NCBI RefSeq assembly: GCF_002105195.1
Contig: NZ_MUHU01000036.1
Coordinates: 1 to 64,000, forward strand
Direction of reading: 5' to 3'
Origin: Derxia lacustris
GTDB taxonomy: Bacteria > Pseudomonadota > Gammaproteobacteria > Burkholderiales > Burkholderiaceae_E
Length of the DNA: 64,000 bases
In this document: one piece after another, positions 36,758 to 46,194 of the stretch
Numbering within the stretch: the stretch's first letter is position 1
Layout: each line of letters opens with the position of its first letter
Translations under genes and position numbers: made by a program
Notes under the pieces: model-generated
Seen by the model: the letters and a program-made list of their open reading frames with translations, nothing else
Databases searched by the model: none
Told to the model about the DNA's origin: nothing

Positions 36758-37240
36758 ATGCAAACCCGTTCGGTGAATGTCTTCGTTGGGCTGTTCGTGC
36801 TGCTGGGTGCGGCGGCGCTGCTGTTTCTGGCGCTCCAGGCCGGCAATCTGGCCAGCTTCCAGCGCGGCGAAACCTATGAGGTGCTGGCCAAGTTCGACAA
36901 CATCGGCGGGCTGAAGGCGCGCGCGCCGGTCAAGAGCGCCGGCGTGGTGGTGGGCCGGGTCGCCGACATCGGCTTCGACGACCGGACCTATCAGGCGGCA
37001 GTGCGGCTCCAGCTCGACAAGCGCTATGCCTTTCCCAAGGACACGAGTGCGGCCATCCTCACCTCGGGCCTGCTGGGCGAGCAGTACGTGGGCCTGAACG
37101 CCGGCGGCGATACCGACAATCTCGCGCCGGGCGAACGCATCGGCTCGACGCAATCGGCCGTGGTGCTCGAAAGCCTCATCAGCCAATTCCTGTTCAAGTC
37201 GGCCGCCGATGCCGGCGCCAAGAAGGAGAACGCGCCTTGA
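36758..37240 (+). CDS. mlaD: MlaD, MCE-domain substrate-binding protein
   Basis: MlaD is a single-pass inner membrane protein whose periplasmic MCE domains form a hexameric ring. The 160-residue protein starts MQTRSVNVFVGLFVLLGAAA with a membrane helix at about 7-26 and an MCE domain at about 38-117 (VLAKFDNIGGLKARAPVKSA, LLGEQYVGLNAGGD). Its C-terminal tail is short (LISQFLFKSAADAGAKKEN). It overlaps mlaA by four bases. Confidence 0.96.
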   Translation: MQTRSVNVFVGLFVLLGAAALLFLALQAGNLASFQRGETYEVLAKFDNIGGLKARAPVKSAGVVVGRVADIGFDDRTYQAAVRLQLDKRYAFPKDTSAAILTSGLLGEQYVGLNAGGDTDNLAPGERIGSTQSAVVLESLISQFLFKSAADAGAKKENAP

Positions 37241-37995
37241 CCAAGCCCGCCGTCCCGTCCGCCGCCGCCTGTCTCGCCGCACTGGCGCTGGCCGGCTGCG
37301 CCACCACCGGCGCCCGCGCGCCGAGCCCGGCCGATCCCTGGGAAGGCTTCAACCGCTCGATCTACGGCTTCAACGACCGGGTCGACCGCTATGTGACCAA
37401 GCCGGTCGCCGAGGGCTATCGGGCGGTGCTGCCCGAGCCGCTGCGCAACTGCATCTCGAACGTGTTCGGCAATGTGGGCGATCTTTGGTCGGCCACCAAC
37501 AGCCTGTTGCAGGGCAAGCCGGCCGACACGGCGCACACGCTCACCCGCTTCACGATCAACACCATCTTCGGCTTTGGCGGCTGCGCCGACGTGGCCAGCA
37601 CCCTGCCCGGCCTGCAGAAGCGGCCGGAAGACTTCGGCCAGACGCTCGGCGTCTGGGGCGTGGGCAGCGGGCCGTATCTGGTGCTGCCGTTCTTCGGCCC
37701 GAGTTCCGGGCGCGATGCGGTCGGTTTCGTTGCCGACCGTTTCGGCGAACCGATCGCCTACATCAACGACGACCTGCTGTACTGGTCGCTGTCGGCGACG
37801 CGGCTGATCTCGATCCGCGCCGAGCTGCTCGACACCACCAAGCTGCTCGACAACGCCTCGTTCGACACCTATGCCTTCACGCGCGACGCCTATCTGCAAC
37901 GGCGCCGCTCGATGATCTACGACGGCAATCCGCCCAACTCGGCGCCCAGCTACGACGACGACGAGGACGACGGCGCCACCCCGGTCAAGCGCTGA
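37237..37995 (+). CDS. mlaA: MlaA (VacJ) outer membrane lipoprotein
   Basis: MlaA is a ring-shaped outer-membrane lipoprotein that removes phospholipid from the outer leaflet and hands it to MlaC. The 252-residue precursor has a lipobox LAGCATT with Cys near residue 21. Family signatures follow: DPWEGFNRSIYGFND, FGNVGDLWSATNSLLQG, LGVWGVGSGPYLVLPFFGPS and YINDDLLYWS. The C-terminus is acidic (YDDDEDDG). It sits between mlaD and mlaC, the betaproteobacterial arrangement; in E. coli mlaA is elsewhere. Confidence 0.96.
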   Translation: MTKPAVPSAAACLAALALAGCATTGARAPSPADPWEGFNRSIYGFNDRVDRYVTKPVAEGYRAVLPEPLRNCISNVFGNVGDLWSATNSLLQGKPADTAHTLTRFTINTIFGFGGCADVASTLPGLQKRPEDFGQTLGVWGVGSGPYLVLPFFGPSSGRDAVGFVADRFGEPIAYINDDLLYWSLSATRLISIRAELLDTTKLLDNASFDTYAFTRDAYLQRRRSMIYDGNPPNSAPSYDDDEDDGATPVKR

Positions 37996-38091
37996 GCCGC
38001 CGGGCTGCCTGTTACACCCGCCGCCGCCACACCCGCCGAAGATGACCGCCCGGCGCGCCTCTTGCGCCGGCATCCGCACGAGGAAAGCCAA

Positions 38092-38742
38092 ATGCAACGA
38101 CGCCAACTGATGAAACAGGGCGCAGCCCTGACCGCCCTGGCGCTGCTCGGCCTGCCGGCGGCCCACGCCGCCGTCGACGCCAGCGCGCCCGACCAGCTGA
38201 TCCGCCAGCTCTCGACCGAGGTGCTCGACACGCTCCAGAACGACAAGGCCTATGCGAGCGGCGACATCAACAAGGTGATGCAGCTGGTCGACCAGAAGGT
38301 GATGCCGTATGTGGACTTCGAGCGCACCACCGGCCTGGCCGTGGGCCGCGCCTGGCGTCAGGCCACGCCCGAGCAGAAGAAGGCGCTGAGCGAGAGCTTC
38401 AAGCAGCTGCTGGTGCGCACCTATGCCGGCGCGCTCACGCAGGTGAAGGATGTGCGCTTCAACTTCCTGCCGTTCCGGCCCGAGGCCGACCAGCCGAACA
38501 AGGCGGTCGTCAAGACCCAGGTCATCCAGGCCAAGGGCGGCGACCCGATCCAGCTCGACTACGCGCTCGAACGCAAGGACGGCGGCGCCTGGAAGATCTA
38601 CGACCTCAATGTCGTGGGTGTCTGGCTGGTCGAGAACTACCGCAACACCTTCGCGCAGGAAGTGAACAAGAGCGGCCTCGACGGGCTCATCAAGTCGCTC
38701 CAGACCAAGAACGCCGAGCTGTCGGGCGGGAAGGCCAGCTGA
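38092..38742 (+). CDS. mlaC: MlaC, periplasmic phospholipid shuttle
   Basis: MlaC carries phospholipids across the periplasm between MlaA and MlaFEDB. The 216-residue precursor has a signal peptide (MQRRQLMKQGAALTALALLG, cleavage near AHA-AVD), and the MlaC/Ttg2D signatures DQLIRQLSTEVLDTL, VMPYVDFERTTGLAVGRAWR and NVVGVWLVENYRNTFAQEV. The start at 38092 follows AGGAAAG; an in-frame start at 38062 lacks a signal. It lies 96 bases after mlaA and overlaps mlaB by one base. Confidence 0.95.
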   Translation: MQRRQLMKQGAALTALALLGLPAAHAAVDASAPDQLIRQLSTEVLDTLQNDKAYASGDINKVMQLVDQKVMPYVDFERTTGLAVGRAWRQATPEQKKALSESFKQLLVRTYAGALTQVKDVRFNFLPFRPEADQPNKAVVKTQVIQAKGGDPIQLDYALERKDGGAWKIYDLNVVGVWLVENYRNTFAQEVNKSGLDGLIKSLQTKNAELSGGKAS

Positions 38743-39011
38743 TGGCCTGGCGCGCTCCGGTCCGGCTGCGCATGGCCGAAGCCAGCGCCGCGCTCGACGC
38801 CGGGCGCGCGGCCATCGCCGCCGGCGAAACGCGCATCGACCTGTCGGCGGCGACCGATGTCGATTCGTCGGCGGTGGCGCTGCTGCTGGCCTGGCGTCGC
38901 AGCGCCGGCGCGCGCGCGCTGGCCTTCGAAGGCGCCAGCCCGGCGCTGGCCGAGCTGGCCAAGCTCTACGGCGTGGACGAGCTGATCGGGCTCGTGCCGG
39001 CCACGTCCTGA
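38742..39011 (+). CDS. mlaB: MlaB, STAS-domain subunit of the Mla transporter
   Basis: MlaB is a small cytoplasmic STAS protein that binds and stabilises MlaF. The 89-residue product is a single STAS domain with IDLSAATDVDSSAVALLLAW, including the Thr/Ser pair region seen in E. coli MlaB. Its ATG overlaps the mlaC TGA by one base, so translation is coupled. It is the last mla gene of the block. Confidence 0.9.
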   Translation: MAWRAPVRLRMAEASAALDAGRAAIAAGETRIDLSAATDVDSSAVALLLAWRRSAGARALAFEGASPALAELAKLYGVDELIGLVPATS

Positions 39012-39063
39012 CTTCCGGCTGCCGGCGCCGGTTTTCCCCGGATCGCCGCACGCCGCCGCTCCC

Positions 39064-39069
39064 TATAAT
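39064..39069 (+). promoter_or_regulatory. -10 box before the ABC-2 transporter genes
   Basis: A perfect TATAAT in CCCTATAATCCGGG lies 28 bases before the ATP-binding protein start. The -35 region is poor. It suggests separate transcription from the mla genes. Confidence 0.5.
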
Positions 39070-39096
39070 CCGGGCCCGCTTCCCGCGCCCGAATTC

Positions 39097-40062
39097 ATGA
39101 CCAACTCCGTCCCAGCCCTCGCCGTCCGCAACGTCGCCAAGCAGTACCGCAACGGTCCGCGCGCGCTCGACGGCGTGAGCTTCGACGTGGCGCAGGGCGA
39201 ATTCTTCGGTCTGCTCGGCCCCAACGGTGCCGGCAAGACCACGCTCATCTCCATCATCGCGGGGCTGGCGCGCGCCAGCGCCGGCAACGTGAGTGTGATG
39301 GGCCATGACGTGGTCGCCGAACCGGCGCTCGCCCGCATGAACCTCGGCGTGGTGCCGCAGGAACTGGTCTTCGACCCCTTCTTCACCGTGCGCGAGACGC
39401 TGAGCTTCACGCGTGGCTACTACGGCCTCGGCGCGCGCGACCCGCGCTGCGGCGACGACTGGATCGACGAGGTGCTGCACAACCTCGATCTGAGCGACAA
39501 GGCCAACGCCAACATGCGCGCGCTGTCGGGCGGCATGAAGCGCCGGGTGCTGGTGGCGCAGGCGCTGGTGCATCGACCGCCGGTCATCATCCTCGACGAG
39601 CCGACCGCCGGCGTGGACGTGGAACTGCGCCACACGCTGTGGAAGTTCATCGCGCGGCTCAACCGCGAGGGCTGCACCGTCATCCTAACCACGCACTACC
39701 TCGAAGAAGCGCAGCAGTACTGCGGCCGCATTGCGATGCTCAAGCTCGGCCGCGTGGTCGCGCTCGACCGCACCCAGGCGCTGCTGCGCCGGCAGGCGGC
39801 GACGCGGCTGGTGTTCCGGCTCGGTGGCGAGCTTGCCGCCCTGCCCGCCGACCTCGCCGCCGGCGCCGAAGCCCTGCCCGACGGCCGCCTCGCGCTGGCC
39901 GCCACCGACGCCGGCGCCATCGAATCCGCGCTGCGCCGCCTGCGCGAAGCCGGCCTGCAAATCGACGACATCGAGCTGCGCCATGCCGATCTCGAAGACG
40001 TGTTCCTGCGCCTGACCGGCGATGCGCCCGAACCGGCCGCGCCCGTCGCCACCGTCGGCTGA
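39097..40062 (+). CDS. ABC transporter ATP-binding protein (YadG-like)
   Basis: The 321-residue ATPase has Walker A GPNGAGKTT, signature LSGGMKRRVLVAQA, Walker B VIILDEPTAGVD and the H-loop TTHYLEEAQ. Its C-terminal region (about 230-321) is the extra domain found on ABC-2 type exporters. With the next gene it forms a two-component exporter like E. coli YadGH. In Burkholderiales this pair usually lies between mlaB and the BolA/murA genes, suggesting an envelope-related substrate, which is not known. Confidence 0.93.
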   Translation: MTNSVPALAVRNVAKQYRNGPRALDGVSFDVAQGEFFGLLGPNGAGKTTLISIIAGLARASAGNVSVMGHDVVAEPALARMNLGVVPQELVFDPFFTVRETLSFTRGYYGLGARDPRCGDDWIDEVLHNLDLSDKANANMRALSGGMKRRVLVAQALVHRPPVIILDEPTAGVDVELRHTLWKFIARLNREGCTVILTTHYLEEAQQYCGRIAMLKLGRVVALDRTQALLRRQAATRLVFRLGGELAALPADLAAGAEALPDGRLALAATDAGAIESALRRLREAGLQIDDIELRHADLEDVFLRLTGDAPEPAAPVATVG

Positions 40063-40095
40063 GCCGTCGTCCGCCCGCCTTAGCTACCGAGCCCC

Positions 40096-40905
40096 ATGCC
40101 CAGCCAGCCCGCCCACCTCGCCGCCGCCACGCCGCGCCAGCCGCGCGCCTTCACCGGCTTTGCGATGCTGCTGCGCAAGGAAGTGCTGCGGTTCTGGAAG
40201 GTGTCGTTCCAGACGCTGGCCGCGCCGATCCTCACCTCGGTGCTCTATCTGCTGATCTTTGCCCAGGCGCTGGAGCAGCGCGTCGAGGTGTACCCGGGCG
40301 TGAGCTACACCGCCTTCCTCATCCCCGGGCTGGTGATGATGAGCGTGCTGCAGAACGCGTTTGCCAACAGCTCGTCGTCGCTCATTCAAAGCCGGGTGAC
40401 CGGCAATCTGGTGTTCATCCTGCTGCCGCCGATCTCGCCGGCCACGTTCTTTCTGGCCTATGTGCTGGGCGCGATGCTGCGCGGGCTGGCGGTCGGCGCG
40501 GGCGTGTTTGCCGTGACCGTCTGGTTCGCCGAAGTCCACTTCGCGCATCCGCTGTGGATCGCGGTGTTCGCGCTGCTGGGCAGTGCCATCCTCGGCGCCT
40601 TCGGCGTCATCGCCGGCATCGTGGCCGAGAAGTTCGACCAGCTCGCCGCGTTCCAGAACTTCCTCATCATGCCGGCGACCATGCTGTCGGGCGTGTTCTA
40701 CTCGCTGCACACCCTGCCACCGCTGTGGAAGACCGTGTCGCACTTCAACCCGTTCTTCTACATGATCGACGGCTTCCGCTACGGTTTCTTCGGTCAGGCC
40801 GACCTGTCGCCCTGGGTCAGTGTCGGGATTGTCGCGGCATGCTTTTCGCTGCTGTCGACGGTTGCGCTTGCGCTGCTGAAGTCCGGCTACAAGCTGCGCA
40901 CCTGA
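40096..40905 (+). CDS. ABC-2 type transporter permease (YadH-like)
   Basis: The 269-residue permease has six predicted membrane helices and the ABC-2 signature around FNPFFYMIDGFRYGFFG. The N-terminal cytoplasmic part is LLRKEVLRFWKVSFQT. It follows its ATPase gene by 33 bases. Substrate unknown; the fold is that of polysaccharide, drug or lipid exporters. Nothing unusual was seen. Confidence 0.93.
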   Translation: MPSQPAHLAAATPRQPRAFTGFAMLLRKEVLRFWKVSFQTLAAPILTSVLYLLIFAQALEQRVEVYPGVSYTAFLIPGLVMMSVLQNAFANSSSSLIQSRVTGNLVFILLPPISPATFFLAYVLGAMLRGLAVGAGVFAVTVWFAEVHFAHPLWIAVFALLGSAILGAFGVIAGIVAEKFDQLAAFQNFLIMPATMLSGVFYSLHTLPPLWKTVSHFNPFFYMIDGFRYGFFGQADLSPWVSVGIVAACFSLLSTVALALLKSGYKLRT

Positions 40906-40936
40906 CCTTTCCCCACCCTGCCCCAGGAGCACTGCC

Positions 40937-42482
<1,546 letters not shown>

Positions 42483-42789
42483 GGCTTCGCAGCAACGGTG
42501 ACGGCAAAACGCCGATAAGCGGCTGTCAAGACTGGCTCATCGGCGCTAATGCGGCGCAGCATTGCAGCCACCCTGAAAGCTCTGCTGCAACTGGCCCGGT
42601 TGCCGTGGCAAAACGGGCACGCAGTTGCAACAGCGGGACAAAGGCAGCGAAAACTCGCCGAAAGTTACGGGCAGATTGATAGCCGTTAGGCTTTTTCTGC
42701 CCCCCGAGCCAGCCCGGAAACACGATTCGCACAGAATGCGGGGCCGCGAGGCGCGCTGGCCTCGCTTCCGAATTGAGTGCAACACAGCG
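42483..42789 (+). other. Structured intergenic region between murA and kpsS
   Basis: These 307 bases contain no convincing gene. They hold several inverted repeats: CGCCGAT (42510-42516) with ATCGGCG (42539-42545); CTGCTGCAACTG (42582-42593) with CAGTTGCAACAG (42622-42633), enclosing a shorter stem; and GGGCAG (42669-42674) with CTGCCC (42697-42702). The kpsS promoter and a murA terminator must lie here, but neither has a clear signature. Confidence 0.5.
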
Positions 42790-44154
42790 ATGCCGCCATC
42801 CATGAACAAGCCTAGCTTCCTGCTGCTGCAAGGTCCGGTCGGACCCTTTTTCCGCGAGCTTGCGCGGATGCTGCGGCAGTTCGGGCGGGTGCGGCGCGTG
42901 GCCTTCAACAGCGGCGACGCGCTTGATGCGCGCGGCGACTGCGAATTCTTCGGTCTGACCCTGGAACACTGGCCGCGCCGTCTGGCCAATCTGCTGGTCG
43001 AGCATGCGGTCACCGACGTGGTGCTGTTCGGCGACTGCCGGCCGATCCACCGCGAAACCATCGCCTGGCTGCGCGAGCGCGCGCCGCAGGTACGCGTGCA
43101 TGTGTTCGAGGAAGGCTATCTGCGGCCCGACTGGGTCACGCTCGAACGCAACGGCGTGAACGGCTTCTCGCCGCTCAACGAGCTGGTCGAGGCGATCCAT
43201 CAGGTGCCCGAAGCGCGCCGCCGTCCGCCGGTAAGCCTGCCGGTCGGCACCACCGCGCTGCGGCTCGGTGCCTATGCGGCGCGCCATTACGCGCTGGTCG
43301 GGCTGGGTCGCGGACTGCTCGGCCATGCCATCACCCATCGCGAGCGCTGTTGGCATGAGGGTCTGCGCTGGACGCTGCGGCTGGCCAGCACGCCGCTGCG
43401 CCGGCATGCGGCCAGCCTGCTGCAACGCCAGCTGATGGCCCGCGCGGGCGACATGTATCTCGCGCTGCTCCAGATCGATTCCGATGCCCAGGTGCGCATG
43501 CATTCGCGCTTCGCCGACACCTGTGCCTTCATCGAGGAAATCCTGCCGTCGTTTGCGCGTCATGCGCCGGCCGGCGCCTTTCTCGTCATCAAGAACCATC
43601 CGCTCGACGCCAGTGGCAACAACTACCGGCAGCTCATCAACCGGCTGGCCCATCAGCACGGGGTGCGCGACCGCGTGTTCTTCCTCAACGGCGGCAGCCT
43701 GCCGCTGCTGCTGAGCCGGACCCGCGCCGCCATCACCATCAACTCGACCGCCGGCATCTCGGCGCTGCACCGGCTGGTGCCGCTGAAGGCGCTGGGTCAG
43801 GCGCTGTACAACGCGCCGGGGCTGGCAAGCCAGCAGCCGCTGCCCGAGTTCTGGTGCGCGCCGCAGCCGCCGCTGCTCAAGACCTATCGCGCGTTCCGGC
43901 ATGTGGTGGCCCAACGCAGCCAGATCAACGGCAGCTTCTATCGCGCCGAGGGCCGGGCCATGATCGTCGACGCATTGCGCCAGCGCCTGCGCAGCGGCAT
44001 GCCGCTGAGCTTCGCACCCGACTGCTGGCTGACGCCGGCAGCACCACCGGCCCGCGAACCGGCCGTGCTGCCGGCAGAAGCCCTGCCGGCGCCGGTCAAG
44101 CCCGCCTTCGTCGCCAGCCAGCAGCTGGCGCTGCATCACACCGAAGTCCACTGA
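42790..44154 (+). CDS. kpsS: KpsS-type capsule beta-Kdo transferase
   Basis: KpsS adds the first beta-Kdo residue to lyso-phosphatidylglycerol, starting the poly-Kdo linker of ABC-dependent capsules. The 454-residue protein matches the capsule polysaccharide export family: LLLQGPVGPFFRELARML at the start, FGDCRPIHRETI, HVFEEGYLRPDWVTLE with the family EEGYLRPD block, and later FLVIKNHPLD and INSTAGISALH with nucleotide-sugar-site character. The Ala/Pro-rich tail (about 410-450) is non-conserved. ATG at 42802 is an alternative start. It faces kpsC with an 18-base gap, separated from the rest of the capsule operon by strand. Confidence 0.9.
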   Translation: MPPSMNKPSFLLLQGPVGPFFRELARMLRQFGRVRRVAFNSGDALDARGDCEFFGLTLEHWPRRLANLLVEHAVTDVVLFGDCRPIHRETIAWLRERAPQVRVHVFEEGYLRPDWVTLERNGVNGFSPLNELVEAIHQVPEARRRPPVSLPVGTTALRLGAYAARHYALVGLGRGLLGHAITHRERCWHEGLRWTLRLASTPLRRHAASLLQRQLMARAGDMYLALLQIDSDAQVRMHSRFADTCAFIEEILPSFARHAPAGAFLVIKNHPLDASGNNYRQLINRLAHQHGVRDRVFFLNGGSLPLLLSRTRAAITINSTAGISALHRLVPLKALGQALYNAPGLASQQPLPEFWCAPQPPLLKTYRAFRHVVAQRSQINGSFYRAEGRAMIVDALRQRLRSGMPLSFAPDCWLTPAAPPAREPAVLPAEALPAPVKPAFVASQQLALHHTEVH

Positions 44155-44172
44155 CCCGGCCGGCTGACGCGC

Positions 44173-46194
44173 TCAGCGCGCGCGCAGCGTGAGCAGTGCG
44201 CGCAGCAGTCGGCGCCACCACGGCAGGCGCGCCGGGCCGCCAGCGCGCCAGGCCAGCAGCTCGTCGAGCGCGCGTTCGGCCGTGGTGTAGCGCCCGGTCG
44301 TGCGGCTCAGATACACCGGATAGAGCAGCAGCGCCGCCGCCACCAGCGCATCGAGCGGCAACGCGCGGCCGCGCCGGGCCGGCGGCAGCCGGTCGTCGGT
44401 CAGGCCCCAGCCGGCATAGAAGGGCTGGCCCCAGCAGACCACGCGCCGGCCGCGCAGCAGCGCCTCGAAACCGGCGAGCGAGGTCAGCACATGCACCTCG
44501 TCCACCGCCAGCAGCAGCGCGCCCATCGGTGCGTCGGCGAGCAGCTGGTCGCAATGGGCGGCGGCGCCGTCCTCGCCCTGACCGGCATGGCGCAGGCCGG
44601 CCACCACATCGGGATGCGGCTTGTAGACGATCCAGGCATCGGGCGCGGCGGCACGCACTGCGCGCAGCAGATCGAGATTGCGCGCGATGCCCGGCGCGCC
44701 ATAGCGCAGCGAGGCATCGGACTCGACCTGGCCGACCACCAGCAGCCGGCGCCGACCGGCCGGCGCATTCACCGCCGCCGCGCCGCTGCCGACGTTGTAC
44801 TTGGTGAGCCCTTCGGCCACGAGGCGCTCGCGCAGCGCGGCGGCGCGCGCCAGCAGCGGCGCGTCGAACTGCGCGGTGGCGAGCAGATGCTCCAGATCGG
44901 ATTCGCGCGTGGCGTCGAAATAGATGCCGCGCCGGTCCATCACCCAGGACAGCGGCCGGACCAGATCGGCGCCCAGCCCGACCGAGCGCACGAAGCCGTC
45001 CTCCAGCCGCAGCAGCGGGCCGGCATGGTCGGTGGCGGCGCGGCCCCAGACCGCCAGCGTAGCGTCGGGTGCGATGGCGCCGGACCGGACCGCCGCGTCG
45101 GCACCGGCCCCCCCCGCCGCCGCGCCCTCCACGAAGCTCACCTGCGAGCCCTGCAGGAAGTCGCGCACGATCGGCCGCTTCCAGGCCGAGAAGCCGGCGG
45201 CAAAGATCTGACGCGGAAAGCGTTCGCGCTGAGCCCGTTGCAGGCCGAGCCAGTCGAGGACGCGCTCGACCTCGCAGCGCGCGCCGGTCTCGGGATCGCG
45301 GTAGCGCGGGTAGTCGACCAGCGCCGCATGCACCAGGCTTTCGAGCGCCACCGGGCAGCGCCGGTCGGGCGCCGGCCGGGCATCGGCTGTGAGGCCCCAG
45401 CCGGCATAGAACGGCATGCCCTCGACATGCACCGGCCGGCCCCAGAGCAGCGCCTCGAAGCCGATCTGCGAAGTCACGGCATACACGGCCTCGGCCTGCT
45501 CGATGAGCCGCACCGGATGCACATCCTCGCCGAGCAGCAGCACGCGCGGTTCGCGCCGCAGTTCGGCCAGATCGAAATGGCCGCGCTTGCGTCCGGCCAG
45601 CACCTCGGGATGGACCTTGACCAGCACCCGGCAATCGGGCCGCTCGGCCAGCGCGCGCGCCAGCAGCCGGGCAAAGCTGGCCGGGCTGGCCTGACCGTGG
45701 CGGATCGAACCGTCGCCAAAGGTCTGGTCGGCCAGCAGCACATAGCGCGGCGGCAGTTCGCCGGCAAATTCGCGCGCATGGTTGTACTTGGAGACGCGGG
45801 CGGCGCGCCAGGCGGCGATCAGCGCCCGGGCCCGCGCGGTACGTGCCGCGTCGAGCGGCTGGCGCACCAGCGCTTCGAGCCGCGACGGCGCGCCGGCGTC
45901 GTAATGCACGCCGAGGTCGTCGACCAGCAGCGACAGCGGCGGCTCGGCGCGGCCGAAGCCGACCGAGCGCAGAAAGCCGTCTTCGAGATGGATGAAGGCG
46001 ATGCCGCGCCGCCGCGCCACCGCCTCGGCATGACGGCCGTGCGGACTGCGGCCCCAGCCGAGCGTGGCCTCGATGCCGGCCGGCGCCATGAAGCGGCAGC
46101 GCGCGACCGGCGCGCCGAGAAACACATCGAGCCCGTCGAGCCGGCGCAGCCCGCGATTGAAGACTGCGTAGCGGAAGGCGCCGGTCCCGGTCAT
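44173..46194 (-). CDS. kpsC: KpsC-type capsule beta-Kdo transferase, two-domain
   Basis: KpsC extends the poly-Kdo linker with alternating beta-2,4 and beta-2,7 bonds using two glycosyltransferase modules. The 673-residue protein shows the duplication: HLEDGFLRSVGFG and RLEDGFVRSVGLG, SKYNHA and TKYNVG, VKVHPEVLAG and YKPHPDVVAG, and twice the block GFEALL-GR-V...FYAGWGLT. The two halves span about residues 1-340 and 345-673. Length is normal for KpsC. It is last in the minus-strand operon and overlaps the upstream oxidoreductase gene by four bases. Confidence 0.93.
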   Translation of the reverse strand: MTGTGAFRYAVFNRGLRRLDGLDVFLGAPVARCRFMAPAGIEATLGWGRSPHGRHAEAVARRRGIAFIHLEDGFLRSVGFGRAEPPLSLLVDDLGVHYDAGAPSRLEALVRQPLDAARTARARALIAAWRAARVSKYNHAREFAGELPPRYVLLADQTFGDGSIRHGQASPASFARLLARALAERPDCRVLVKVHPEVLAGRKRGHFDLAELRREPRVLLLGEDVHPVRLIEQAEAVYAVTSQIGFEALLWGRPVHVEGMPFYAGWGLTADARPAPDRRCPVALESLVHAALVDYPRYRDPETGARCEVERVLDWLGLQRAQRERFPRQIFAAGFSAWKRPIVRDFLQGSQVSFVEGAAAGGAGADAAVRSGAIAPDATLAVWGRAATDHAGPLLRLEDGFVRSVGLGADLVRPLSWVMDRRGIYFDATRESDLEHLLATAQFDAPLLARAAALRERLVAEGLTKYNVGSGAAAVNAPAGRRRLLVVGQVESDASLRYGAPGIARNLDLLRAVRAAAPDAWIVYKPHPDVVAGLRHAGQGEDGAAAHCDQLLADAPMGALLLAVDEVHVLTSLAGFEALLRGRRVVCWGQPFYAGWGLTDDRLPPARRGRALPLDALVAAALLLYPVYLSRTTGRYTTAERALDELLAWRAGGPARLPWWRRLLRALLTLRAR

